Assembly: GCA_017526745.1 (NCBI GenBank)
Contig: JAFXQX010000030.1
Location: 37,277 to 101,276 of the forward strand
Direction: 5' to 3'
Length of the DNA stretch: 64,000 nt
Source: Lachnospiraceae bacterium
GTDB lineage: Bacteria; Bacillota; Clostridia; Lachnospirales; Lachnospiraceae
The position numbers and the translations under genes are program-made. Numbering within the stretch: position 1 is the first letter of the stretch; every line of letters starts with the position of its first letter. Below the pieces are notes generated by a model, which ran no database searches, was not told the DNA's origin, and saw only the letters and a list, made by a program, of their open reading frames with translations. Shown in pieces: positions 28,120 to 36,883 of the stretch.

Positions 28120-29814
28120 TCAGCTGTCGTTTTTTTTCTTGCACAAGTAAATGTTTCTTGTTTCCTCTGGCGACGACGGAAGAACCCTAAGTATTTTAAA
28201 TCGTTTACCCAATGCTTCTTCGAAGCCTTCTTTTGTATACCACTCGAAACCCTTGTACTGGTTCCAAAAATTCATACTATATATATCACCTCTTTCAATG
28301 AACTCTATTATCAAATATCGGTCTGTAAAAAGAGCAAACTGATCGACTATTTCATCAAAACTAAGTTGATAGGAGAAAGCCAAATGATGTACTATAGCAA
28401 GACCAATTGCCAATTCAGATCTAAATCTTTCAAACGCATCTTTACGCCAAGCAACCAACCCGCTTGTCCCTATCTGATAATCCTTATAATACTTATTTGT
28501 AGGCGAGCAAAACGACATATAAACCGCACTGACATTATTCATATTGTTGTTATTTATGCGCTTCCATAAATCCGTTACGCAATTACGATCAAAATCAACA
28601 ACAATGGATCGTTCTCTACCTGCGCAACCATACGAGCCATACCATCCCATATTTCCCGCGAGGTCAACAACCGTAGTTGGTGCCAGTTCATCCAATAATC
28701 CCGCAACATTTTGCATTTTGGTTGACCATTTCTCCTTGTAAGCGTCCCACTCCCACTCATCATTCTGATATCCTGTCCAAATAGTATTCTCCAATTCATT
28801 TTCTGTGTTGAGAATAAAGGCTTTAACATCAAGCATTAACTCAATAACATCCCTATGTTCATATGCAGTAAAACCTCTATGGTACAGTCCATTCAATGAT
28901 TCCTTTTCGCTTTCGCTAAGATAACCATGAACATCTGATACAGAGTAATTATTCGAGGGATTTTGCAAATAAGTATAAGCAATCTCAGACTGATCCTTTA
29001 GCATCAGTAGCAAAGGAATCAAATGTGTATTCATGAAGTTAACTATAGAATACCTTGGCATAACTCCTTCTTTCAGTGCACCAAAGTCAATGAAAATAAA
29101 CCTACCCTCACTAATTGTTGCATTAAGATTATGAGCATCACCTAAACACAAGTCTATCTCGGCCAATTTTACTATTAGCTCAAGCATAAACAAAACATAC
29201 GCGCTGAACATCTCCGGGGTCCACTCGAAACAATAAGTTATTGGGTCAATAAACTTATGTCCGATAGCAAAACATGTCTTCTGGTTCATCAAGTCCTCCT
29301 CTATCCAGCTATCTACAACATATTTACCCAAAAGATTTGCTGCCTTTAGTTGCGACAACAATACTTCAATTTTTTGCTTTTCATTTTCATCATTATAAAT
29401 TCGATATATTTTTCTTTCTTTTTGTGATATTACCAATCTCGAGTGCTTATCATATGTTTTTACGCTTTCATATTCGCCATAGTTTTCCAACCTTCCAGAA
29501 ACGATATGAGGTTCTCCCTTGTGAAGATTGAAAACATCTCCTGCCCAAAAGAAGTTTTTTTTGTCGAATCCCATTTCAACCAATTGAGACACAATCTCAC
29601 TCACAACATCTGGAGCGCTAGGGGAAATGGCGACACATGTTTTTCTTTTATCCACGTCCAGAAGGATCCGCGGCGATTCGACTATCAATCCGGAAGAATT
29701 CCTGACTTTTTCTGCATTATTATCAACCACGCCTATAACATTGCACCCATGTTTTCGCATCTCTTTAAAGAGTGTTTTTGCATTATTACCGGCTCCAAAA
29801 ATATAGTAATTCAT
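28120..29814 (-). CDS. Three-domain protein: Rossmann-like module, kinase-like domain, methyltransferase
   Basis: A 564-residue protein. Residues 1-100 are the module (YYIFGAGNNAKTLFKEMR, IGVVDNNAEKVR, KTCVAISPSAPD). Residues about 120-330 look like a protein-kinase-like fold: LCLGDAHNLNATI stands at the catalytic loop (D and N), followed by FIFIDFGALKEG as the DFG-type metal loop. Residues about 380-555 are methyltransferase-like (TTVVDLAGNMGWYG, SIVVDFDRNCV, GLAIVHHLAFS). GGGAGGAA precedes the ATG. It could phosphorylate and methylate a glycan end, but this is inference. Confidence 0.72.
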   Translation of the reverse strand: MNYYIFGAGNNAKTLFKEMRKHGCNVIGVVDNNAEKVRNSSGLIVESPRILLDVDKRKTCVAISPSAPDVVSEIVSQLVEMGFDKKNFFWAGDVFNLHKGEPHIVSGRLENYGEYESVKTYDKHSRLVISQKERKIYRIYNDENEKQKIEVLLSQLKAANLLGKYVVDSWIEEDLMNQKTCFAIGHKFIDPITYCFEWTPEMFSAYVLFMLELIVKLAEIDLCLGDAHNLNATISEGRFIFIDFGALKEGVMPRYSIVNFMNTHLIPLLLMLKDQSEIAYTYLQNPSNNYSVSDVHGYLSESEKESLNGLYHRGFTAYEHRDVIELMLDVKAFILNTENELENTIWTGYQNDEWEWDAYKEKWSTKMQNVAGLLDELAPTTVVDLAGNMGWYGSYGCAGRERSIVVDFDRNCVTDLWKRINNNNMNNVSAVYMSFCSPTNKYYKDYQIGTSGLVAWRKDAFERFRSELAIGLAIVHHLAFSYQLSFDEIVDQFALFTDRYLIIEFIERGDIYSMNFWNQYKGFEWYTKEGFEEALGKRFKILRVLPSSPEETRNIYLCKKKNDS

Positions 29815-29888
29815 TGTGTATTCCTCCCTGCATACTGATATCCATCATCACGAGCAACACGCCAAAACGTATCCGTTCTTTTTTTTTC

Positions 29889-31001
29889 TTAATTTCGCCT
29901 TTTTATATATTCTTCTCTCTTTTCTTTTTCATTATCAATATAATATTGCCAACGTTCTCTAAAAATAGCATTATTTCTCTTAAAATGCTCCTGATTCATC
30001 ATATCCTGCGTATATGTTGCTCCTTGATAATGGATAACTTCCGCCCAAGGATACGAGACAAGATCATATCCCAAATGGATGATTCTCATCTCAAGATCAG
30101 TATCTTCATAATATACCGGCAGAAAAATCGGATCATACCCTCCCGATTCTTCCCAAACCCTTTTGGGAATTAGCGTGGCAACCGGCCACATATTCTCTAC
30201 GTTTTTCGGCTTATCCAACACAGGTTCCTCACAAACCCCGCATTTTACATAAAAGGAGTGAACATCGTACTTCTGTTTAGACGGAACCCACAATCTTCCT
30301 GTTATCATACCTATTCGACTATCAGTTCTTAAATATTTTAGCAATTCATCGATATATCTTTTCTTCGTAAACAAAATGTCATTTGCCAAAAGAAAAATAA
30401 ACTCCCCCTTCGCGTACTTTGTAATCTCATTAACGTTTCCTAAATATTGAAGATTCTCCTCGTGATGAATTATTTTTATATTCTTAAAATACCGCTCCGC
30501 ATTCTTTGTTTCATCCGTAGAAGCATTATCTCCAAGTATTACTTCATACCTGCATTGATTGTTGTTTTCATATAGCGACTTAATACAGTTGTATGTCATC
30601 TCCCATCCGTTATATGCCGTAATGCATACGGAAACTTCGGGGGTTTCCTCGCGTTTAAATACAATTGGATCCAACTGATCAATATGCCGCATTGCAAGCA
30701 TATCCTTAACAACTATCCGATAAAAGCCATATTGGGTTAATTGTTCTTTTACCTCTTTCTCATAATTTGTCGCAATAACAAATATCGTCCTTTCCGGTAG
30801 AAGCTCGTTCAAATCATTTAATGATTTGGTAGAACTATCATCTGTACCGAGCCCTTCCGGATAAGCGTTATCAAAGAAGCCCGAAACTATAACTCCGGAC
30901 AGCGTTAGAAATTCACAAAGCTTCTTTCCGAATTCTGAAATCCCCCAAATATAAACTCTGTTATCATCGTCATAACTAAATTCTCTAAGATAACTAATCA
31001 T
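29889..31001 (-). CDS. GT2 glycosyltransferase with N-terminal Rossmann-like module
   Basis: A 370-residue protein. Residues about 12-110 are the module (RVYIWGISEFGKKLCEFL, SGFFDNAYPEG, TIFVIATNYEKEV). Residues about 123-340 are a family 2 GT-A domain: EVSVCITAYNGWEMTYNCI, YEVILGDNASTDET, FIFLLANDILFTKKRY and YYEDTDLEMRI. It ends in a lysine-rich tail (EKEKREEYIKRRN). It is similar in plan to the 23977-25092 gene, but with the module on the other end. Confidence 0.85.
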   Translation of the reverse strand: MISYLREFSYDDDNRVYIWGISEFGKKLCEFLTLSGVIVSGFFDNAYPEGLGTDDSSTKSLNDLNELLPERTIFVIATNYEKEVKEQLTQYGFYRIVVKDMLAMRHIDQLDPIVFKREETPEVSVCITAYNGWEMTYNCIKSLYENNNQCRYEVILGDNASTDETKNAERYFKNIKIIHHEENLQYLGNVNEITKYAKGEFIFLLANDILFTKKRYIDELLKYLRTDSRIGMITGRLWVPSKQKYDVHSFYVKCGVCEEPVLDKPKNVENMWPVATLIPKRVWEESGGYDPIFLPVYYEDTDLEMRIIHLGYDLVSYPWAEVIHYQGATYTQDMMNQEHFKRNNAIFRERWQYYIDNEKEKREEYIKRRN

Positions 31002-31019
31002 ATTATTACCAACTACCTT

Positions 31020-32057
31020 CTAACATAACCAGCTAATACTTCTTTCTATTCTTTTTCTTTTCTCAATAACAACGACAGAATCATAATACGAAATGGACTT
31101 TATATTATCGCATGGTTTTTCTTTCCCTTTATCAGAATCCGAAAAATACTGATAATGCAATCCATCGACCAGTTTTTTTGTATATTCAACGAACGTATTG
31201 TTTCTTCTTAATCCCCCTCCATATTCCTCCATATAACTCGTATGACAATCTTCACACAAGTATAATCCGTCATCCACCAGCATATCAAATAATTCGTCAA
31301 ACGATACAATCTGTTGATTCATTGTATGGCCACCATCGTCAATAATGATATCCACCTTTCCAATTTTATCTTTAAGATTATTCAAAAAAGCTCGGTCTTC
31401 CTGCGATCCGATAAATACTTTAATACCGTTTTCTTCATGTCTCTTACATTCCGGATTGATATCAACACCAAATATCTTCGAATCATTTCCGAAATAATTC
31501 TTCCACATCTGAAGACTTCCGCCGCAATAAACACCTATCTCTAGCACTCTAACCCCGGTTCCTATGTATTTCCTAAAATAGTGATCATAGATTTCACTAT
31601 AATGAGCCCATTTATTTATTCTTTTATGTTTTTTCAGAAATATATAATTATCTATCTTGTTAAAAGACGTTTTGTCCAGTTTTTCAATAAACTCATTCGG
31701 CAAATAAACACCGGCTTCTATTTCGAACCCATTCAGGAACCTCATAGATCCGATATTTAGAATCTCTTTTTCTCCCATAATCATAACGTCCCTATAACCA
31801 ATAATTCTATTATTATGAGTATAGTGTTCCTGAATATTTTTCTTTATATCATTGTATGCCACATCCGATGTGATGATTATGTCATTATCCACTTCGACAA
31901 GATCTAACGGATTTTCAATATTATAACCATATACTACCGTGTTTTGCAGTTCCCTGTTTGAATCGCATACACGAATGTTCTTTACCCCTTTTCTCTCGCA
32001 CTCTTCCAAAAAAGAACAACCTATTTTTCCAGCTCCCCAAACGATATAGTTTTTCAT
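31020..32057 (-). CDS. Class I SAM methyltransferase (CmcI/MycE-like) with N-terminal Rossmann-like module
   Basis: A 345-residue protein. Residues 1-95 are the module (NYIVWGAGKIGCSFLEECE, IRVCDSNRE, DIIITSDVAY). Residues about 155-320 are a methyltransferase: RVLEIGVYCGGSLQMWKN, KIFGVDINPECKRH and KVDIIIDDGGHTMNQQ, with a likely metal-binding D-D-G-H, as in sugar O-methyltransferases of the MycE type. The ATG at 32057 overlaps the TGA of the upstream epimerase, after GGAGG. Confidence 0.8.
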   Translation of the reverse strand: MKNYIVWGAGKIGCSFLEECERKGVKNIRVCDSNRELQNTVVYGYNIENPLDLVEVDNDIIITSDVAYNDIKKNIQEHYTHNNRIIGYRDVMIMGEKEILNIGSMRFLNGFEIEAGVYLPNEFIEKLDKTSFNKIDNYIFLKKHKRINKWAHYSEIYDHYFRKYIGTGVRVLEIGVYCGGSLQMWKNYFGNDSKIFGVDINPECKRHEENGIKVFIGSQEDRAFLNNLKDKIGKVDIIIDDGGHTMNQQIVSFDELFDMLVDDGLYLCEDCHTSYMEEYGGGLRRNNTFVEYTKKLVDGLHYQYFSDSDKGKEKPCDNIKSISYYDSVVVIEKRKRIERSISWLC

Positions 32058-32950
32058 CAATTTCCTCCCTCCACTCTGCCTTTCATATTCATCATACCCT
32101 TCAGTCCATCCTCAAGGGATACTTCGGGTTTCCATCCAGGAAGAACTCGTCCAATTCCATCCGGATTCATTATCTCCCTTTCACGATACGGTTTTGCACC
32201 ATATTCTATATCAACTCTTTTATTCTGTACTCGAATCATAAGATCCACTAAATCCCTTAAACGTATCGGATTCTCGTCGCGCAAAAAAAACTTTTGATAG
32301 TCCCCCTCCTGCTCTCTGAAAAGCAACTCGATGGTTATTTTGATTGCACTAATTATATCGCTAATATGAACCATATATACTCTTTGCTCGCCACCTGTCA
32401 TCTCAAGCATGTCCCCATCCTTCAAATCATTAACGATATTTAGTATTTTTTTTCTTTTATCATTCTCACCGTATGTATCAAAAATGGTAAGGGTAATGAC
32501 TCTGCTTCCTTTCGCGTCACTATAAAACCGGAGAATGTCCTCTACAGATTGTTTAGTTGCCGCATATAGATTTACAGGGCAATAATCCTTTCCGTTATAG
32601 TTTTGCCAATATGATCCAAAGTTCAGTATTTTATTACAACCCGCCTCATTAACGGCATCAAAAAGCACCGTTGAAAACACAATATTACTATGCAAAAGTT
32701 CTTCTATTGAGTCCTCATCATGATTAGACAAAAATAATCCCGCAAGATGTATCAAAACATCCGGTCTGATCTCCGAAGCAACATCATATAGTTGTTTTAC
32801 CTCACTAAAGCGATGAATTGCGACTTTATTATCCAAGCACCGTGTGTCCGATGTTTGTCGTACAATACAGTGTATTTCATATTCCCGGGCACAACTATCG
32901 ATAAAACTTCTTCCGATAAATCCAGTTGCTCCAGACAGTAATATTCTCAC
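32057..32950 (-). CDS. NAD-dependent epimerase/dehydratase (probable NDP-4-keto-sugar reductase)
   Basis: A 297-residue short-chain dehydrogenase/reductase. The nucleotide site is LLSGATGFIGRS at the N-terminus and the catalytic pair is Y-x3-K in LYAATKQSVED. I chose GTG at 32950, preceded by AAAGGAGGG, because it puts the glycine-rich loop at residues 5-12; the open frame runs 42 codons further upstream, without family similarity and into rfbC. Together with the C-methyltransferase and RfbC just upstream, it probably reduces the 4-keto group of a C-branched deoxysugar. Confidence 0.85.
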   Translation of the reverse strand: MRILLSGATGFIGRSFIDSCAREYEIHCIVRQTSDTRCLDNKVAIHRFSEVKQLYDVASEIRPDVLIHLAGLFLSNHDEDSIEELLHSNIVFSTVLFDAVNEAGCNKILNFGSYWQNYNGKDYCPVNLYAATKQSVEDILRFYSDAKGSRVITLTIFDTYGENDKRKKILNIVNDLKDGDMLEMTGGEQRVYMVHISDIISAIKITIELLFREQEGDYQKFFLRDENPIRLRDLVDLMIRVQNKRVDIEYGAKPYREREIMNPDGIGRVLPGWKPEVSLEDGLKGMMNMKGRVEGGN

Positions 32951-32960
32951 ACACCCTCCT

Positions 32961-33491
32961 TTATCCGAAATCCTTAAGTTTCGAATCCTTCTCAGAAATA
33001 ATATAGCCAATATCAATGGGCCATTTGATGCCCAGCGTCTCGGAAAAGCAATTATATCCATCGGCTGCTTCAGCATTGTAGTAATTACCCATGTGGTACA
33101 TCATAATCGTATTGTCCTCTAGGGTTTGGAAACCATGCGCATATTTGCATGGTACATAAATCATCCTTCTATTGTCTTCAGATAATTCAACACTTATCCA
33201 TTTACCATAGTCTTCCGAATTAACATCAATATTAACTAAAACGTCAAAAACCCGTCCCTTAATACACTGAATTATTTTATCTTCAGCATATATCCCCGTT
33301 TGATAATGAAGTCCTCGAAGCGTTCCTCGTTTCACATTATTTGAAATATTCTGTTGAACGAGCTGAAATTTTATACCAAAACCCTCCAATTTTTCAGCAT
33401 CAAAAATCCTTTCAAAATACCCTCTATTATCAATAAAGGGCTCCTTTTTCATGACGATAATATCATCCAAAAAAACGCTTTCCACAAACAT
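32961..33491 (-). CDS. rfbC: dTDP-4-dehydrorhamnose 3,5-epimerase-like protein
   Basis: A 176-residue cupin of the RmlC family, the usual length. Key stretches are DNRGYFERIF, TLRGLHYQ (catalytic His), FDVLVNIDVNSEDYGKW and YVPCKYAHGF. It acts on 4-keto-6-deoxy-NDP-hexoses. It lies between a C-methyltransferase and a reductase, the order seen in pathways for 3-C-methyl deoxysugars, so the true substrate may be a methyl-branched sugar and not the rhamnose precursor. No RmlA or RmlB is in the window. Confidence 0.9.
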   Translation of the reverse strand: MFVESVFLDDIIVMKKEPFIDNRGYFERIFDAEKLEGFGIKFQLVQQNISNNVKRGTLRGLHYQTGIYAEDKIIQCIKGRVFDVLVNIDVNSEDYGKWISVELSEDNRRMIYVPCKYAHGFQTLEDNTIMMYHMGNYYNAEAADGYNCFSETLGIKWPIDIGYIISEKDSKLKDFG

Positions 33492-33493
33492 AA

Positions 33494-34711
33494 CTAGAAT
33501 TCCTCAATCGTAGGCATAAGAGTTATAATCTTCCCCCCCCATGATTTGACAAACGATAGGAGCTCACGTATTTCATCTTTTATATTCCACGGGATGATTA
33601 TTACGACATCAGGTTTTGTTTCTTTGATCGTGTCTAAATCATAAATAGGAATCTGGGTGCCGGGCAAAAAAGATCCTTGTTTATACGGGCTCGCATCAAC
33701 AACATAATCAATAAACTCCTTTCCTGCCCCTACATAATTCAGGAATGTGTTCCCCTTTGCAGCTGCTCCATATCCCGCAATTCTCATGCCATCCCTTTTA
33801 TATGATATTAACCTTTCCAACGAATCATATTTGATATTACGGACTTTTTGCGAAAAAAGCCGATATATGTCAATATTGTCGATACCGATCTCATGCTCAC
33901 TCTTTAGCTTTAATGCCACTGAATCTCTGATGACTATAGAATCATTATCATCATGTGTAGCATATATTCTTAAAGAACCGCCATGCGTTTCCTGTTCTTC
34001 TACGTCATATAGTTTTAGACCGCATCTCTTAAAAACATTGTTAACGGAAGTAAATGATAAATAAGAAAAATGTTCATGATAAATGGTATCAAAATAGCAA
34101 TTCTCCAAAAGCGGTACCAGTTGTGGAAACTCAATCGTGATAGTACCTCCGGATGCAAGTCCAATCTTTAGTCCTTTAACGAAATCGTTTATATCCGGAA
34201 CATGAGCAAGAACGTTATTCCCCAGAATGAGGTCGAATTTCTTGTCAAGTCTTCGAGCAAATCTCTCGCTCCAAAACTCCACTATAGTATTAATCCCTTT
34301 TAGCATCGCAACTTCTGCAGTTGCCCTCGCCGGATCAACTCCCAAAGGTTCAATGCCATACTCTTTAAAATACTGCAAAAGATACCCATCATTAGACGCA
34401 ACTTCTAAAACCCTACTTGTGGCATCAAGTTTTAATCTTTTAACAATCATATCCACGTAATCCTTGCAGTGTTTTAGCCACGTTGACGAAAAAGAACTAA
34501 AATACTTGTACTCCTCGTTGAATATTTTTTCCGGCATTTCATAATCCAAGACCTGACATAACCAGCAATCCTTACAAACTCCCACTCTCAACGGAATAAA
34601 ATATTGCGCCTTGCTAAGCTTGTCCTTGGCAATATAATCATTAGATAATGGTTGAAGACCCAAATCCAATATTTCTTCGATATTATTTGACCCGCAACAT
34701 CTACATTTCAT
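33494..34711 (-). CDS. NDP-sugar C-methyltransferase
   Basis: A 405-residue enzyme with the three classical parts of TylCIII/NovU-type C-methyltransferases: an N-terminal zinc domain (CRCCGSNNIEEILDLG, then CKDCWLCQV, four cysteines), a SAM domain (RVLEVASNDGYLLQYFK, DLILGNNVLAHVPDINDF) and a C-terminal Rossmann-like domain (RIAGYGAAAKGNTFLNYVG, VVDASPYKQG, DVVIIIPWNIKDEI). The last part is the closest known relative of the modules fused to so many genes downstream. It is the first gene of the 21-gene locus; AAGGAGG precedes its ATG. Confidence 0.9.
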   Translation of the reverse strand: MKCRCCGSNNIEEILDLGLQPLSNDYIAKDKLSKAQYFIPLRVGVCKDCWLCQVLDYEMPEKIFNEEYKYFSSFSSTWLKHCKDYVDMIVKRLKLDATSRVLEVASNDGYLLQYFKEYGIEPLGVDPARATAEVAMLKGINTIVEFWSERFARRLDKKFDLILGNNVLAHVPDINDFVKGLKIGLASGGTITIEFPQLVPLLENCYFDTIYHEHFSYLSFTSVNNVFKRCGLKLYDVEEQETHGGSLRIYATHDDNDSIVIRDSVALKLKSEHEIGIDNIDIYRLFSQKVRNIKYDSLERLISYKRDGMRIAGYGAAAKGNTFLNYVGAGKEFIDYVVDASPYKQGSFLPGTQIPIYDLDTIKETKPDVVIIIPWNIKDEIRELLSFVKSWGGKIITLMPTIEEF

Positions 34712-34780
34712 TATGAGTCCTCCTTCATTTTTCTATATCATTCCAAAATCAATTCCGACTTCTCTGCTTACTTATATTAT

Positions 34781-34856
34781 AAAAACCTGCCGCATCTCTG
34801 CGACAGGCTCAAATTACGTTTTTCACATCCATGCGGTAATAATCGTATATAATTAA
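34781..34856 (-). ncRNA. Copy 1 of a repeated two-hairpin element, ends in a terminator
   Basis: Read on the minus strand: a conserved linker (complement of 34819-34838), then a stem-loop (34807-34786, CCTGTCGCA/TGCGGCAGG arms) followed by five T. It lies 4 bases after the ptuB stop and before the C-methyltransferase. It is the most divergent copy; its first hairpin is degenerate. Two better copies lie at 39197-39284 and 39933-40016. The terminator function is well supported; an RNA function is a guess. Confidence 0.6.
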
Positions 34857-34864
34857 GATAAACA

Positions 34865-35545
34865 TTATTTCTTCAGTTCATTTGCAATAAACCAAACCAG
34901 TATTCCTACATATGGTTTCTTGTGATCTTCCATTTGCGCATAGTAATCATTCATCTTTTTGAGGAAATGCTTTTTCCCACTAAGTTTAGAATACGAATAA
35001 TACTCTTTTCTTAAACTCTGAAGAGCAGTTTTCCTTGCTTTCAGTATTTCTCCATACTCATCATTCAGGTTAAGGCACTCTTCTAGATCCCTATCCGGAT
35101 TAGTTACTATATTGACGACCCTTCCATCGTTATCATATTCCAGCGTTCTGTCAAACTTATCCTCAGAATGGATTCTGCCACTGTTTGAGTAGTAAATCCT
35201 TGCCATGTCGCTCTCGTTCAACGGACTGAGACTTAATGGTCTGTTTCCTTTTCTCGTGTCACAATGCTGTCTTTCAGGAGGTTGACCCTCATTCCCCATG
35301 CAGACTGCAAGCAGATTACCATAGACAAGCTCATTATCCTTATTTCTTGCTACAAGGTGCTCTATTTTTGTTGTTTTATCATCTATTTCGCACATGCAGT
35401 AAGCACATATATGTCCCTGTTCGCATAGCAAAGATCTTCTAAGATCAGATTTTACAGGTTCATCCATTCCGTCAAAAGAAGCAAATTTTTTATGTCTGTA
35501 CTCAAGCAGCGATCCGGGCTCGCGTGATTTTCTGATGAATATCAT
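34865..35545 (-). CDS. ptuB: Septu defence HNH endonuclease PtuB-like (TIGR02646 type)
   Basis: A 226-residue HNH protein. The zinc/HNH core is visible: CAYCMCEID near residue 45, TKIEHLVARNK, then NLLAVCMGNEG and HCDTRKGN near residue 95. In Septu systems PtuB is the nuclease partner of an SMC/OLD-like ATPase and degrades nucleic acid after phage sensing. Its start overlaps the ptuA stop by four bases, which fixes the pair as one unit. A terminator-like element follows four bases after the stop. Confidence 0.88.
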   Translation of the reverse strand: MIFIRKSREPGSLLEYRHKKFASFDGMDEPVKSDLRRSLLCEQGHICAYCMCEIDDKTTKIEHLVARNKDNELVYGNLLAVCMGNEGQPPERQHCDTRKGNRPLSLSPLNESDMARIYYSNSGRIHSEDKFDRTLEYDNDGRVVNIVTNPDRDLEECLNLNDEYGEILKARKTALQSLRKEYYSYSKLSGKKHFLKKMNDYYAQMEDHKKPYVGILVWFIANELKK

Positions 35546-36843
35546 ATATCTGCCTTTTCCACATCCAATGCGATCTGATTCTCTATCACACGCTCGGCAT
35601 TTTCTCCGATCAATTCCTTCATTCTATCCAATACAGACTCCGCGCGAATACAATCTTTCCCATCGATAGCTTCGTCAAACTCTTCCTGTAGCTTCTCAAT
35701 CTCCTCCGGGAGTACTCTTACATGCATTATCTCGCTTAATATTTCATCTAATTCTCTTCCGTAAGTTCCCGAACCGGGCTTGATCAGTTTGTATCGATCC
35801 AGTATCCACACGCTTTCTTTATGAACGTTTGCAAGGATACTGGGTGAATGCGTGGTCATGACAAACTGAACATTTGGAAATATCCTCGTAAGATCGCTTA
35901 CTATTCGCCTTTGCCATGATGGATGAAGATGCAAATCAACCTCATCAATCAGTACAATACCCGGCGTTTTGAGAACTCCATCAAGGAGATCGGGGTTCAA
36001 AACAGCCATTCTGTATGCGATATCCGCAACCAGGCTGATCATTTCCTTCTCACCGTCACTCAGCATTCGAACAGGGATTCTTTCTTTATTTCCGTATCTG
36101 ACGAGTTCAACCACTAATTCACTGTTTTTTACATCATACGCAAAATTAGCCTCAGAAACGGAATCTCCCATTCCGAGATAACACTGTTTTATCGCTTCCT
36201 TAACTGTCTCCAACTCCGGAATGGCCTTTTCTTCCTGCAGCTGAATATAAGTCATCTCTTTAAACCACTGAAGCATCTGTTTGTCGTTTGTCTCGGCAGC
36301 GAGGCAATCAGTATAACCTCTTTGTCTGTATAGCGGGTCTGACTTTTTTACATCTCTTCGATTGCCCTTTTTCAGCCATAGTCTCCCGGTCCCGTAATAA
36401 GCTACCATAGGAAGAATTGCACTATTATCACCTTTTCTTACTTCTTCCTGTAACAATCGCGAATAATCGATTACTTGTCTGGCATTGCCATGAGTCGTCC
36501 TTCTCCCTTTACCATTCAGCTCCCTTTGCCATTTTATAAACTCGATCCCTTCACCCTTTGGGATCTCTGCCTCCGTATATATCTCCACAGGATACTGCTC
36601 CTGAGCCTCGACACGATTGCCCGCCTGATACATGCAATAGTGCGAATCCTCGGGGTCAAAAGCCTTTCCTTTCATATCATCAAATCCCGATAAATATGCG
36701 CCCAAAGACACCGCGATGGCATCCAGGACCGTTGATTTACCGGCTCCGTTAACACCCACGAGAATATTGCACTGCGAATTAAGTTCCATTTCCAAATTTT
36801 CGAAACATTTGAAGTTCTTAAGTTTTATCTTTTTAAGTTTCAT
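35542..36843 (-). CDS. ptuA: Septu defence ATPase PtuA-like
   Basis: A 433-residue ABC/OLD-type ATPase. It opens with IKLKNFKCFENLEMEL and the Walker A GVNGAGKST near residue 32, has the signature MLSDGEKEMISLVAD near 265, and Walker B with H-loop as GIVLIDEVDLHLHPSW and QFVMTTHSPS near 300-335. There is no C-terminal TOPRIM domain, which separates it from Gabija GajA and OLD. The neighbouring HNH gene supports Septu. It starts 40 bases after wecB ends, with a poor ribosome site, and may be co-transcribed with wecB. Confidence 0.87.
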   Translation of the reverse strand: MKLKKIKLKNFKCFENLEMELNSQCNILVGVNGAGKSTVLDAIAVSLGAYLSGFDDMKGKAFDPEDSHYCMYQAGNRVEAQEQYPVEIYTEAEIPKGEGIEFIKWQRELNGKGRRTTHGNARQVIDYSRLLQEEVRKGDNSAILPMVAYYGTGRLWLKKGNRRDVKKSDPLYRQRGYTDCLAAETNDKQMLQWFKEMTYIQLQEEKAIPELETVKEAIKQCYLGMGDSVSEANFAYDVKNSELVVELVRYGNKERIPVRMLSDGEKEMISLVADIAYRMAVLNPDLLDGVLKTPGIVLIDEVDLHLHPSWQRRIVSDLTRIFPNVQFVMTTHSPSILANVHKESVWILDRYKLIKPGSGTYGRELDEILSEIMHVRVLPEEIEKLQEEFDEAIDGKDCIRAESVLDRMKELIGENAERVIENQIALDVEKADI

Positions 36844-36883
36844 CGAAAGAATTGCCCCTTTTTTTCATGACTGTCTCGATAAA

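Noticed and set aside
28120..29814. Eukaryotic-type Ser/Thr kinase
   Set aside because: The catalytic loop is GDAHNLN rather than HRDLKPEN and no glycine-rich P-loop is clear; a small-molecule or glycan kinase-like fold fits better.
32951..33076. 42-codon N-terminal extension of the epimerase at 32057
   Set aside because: It overlaps rfbC, has no family similarity, and a GTG with AAAGGAGGG stands right before the glycine-rich loop.
35542..36843. Gabija GajA or OLD nuclease
   Set aside because: No TOPRIM domain follows the ATPase and no UvrD-like helicase is near; the overlapping HNH gene fits Septu.
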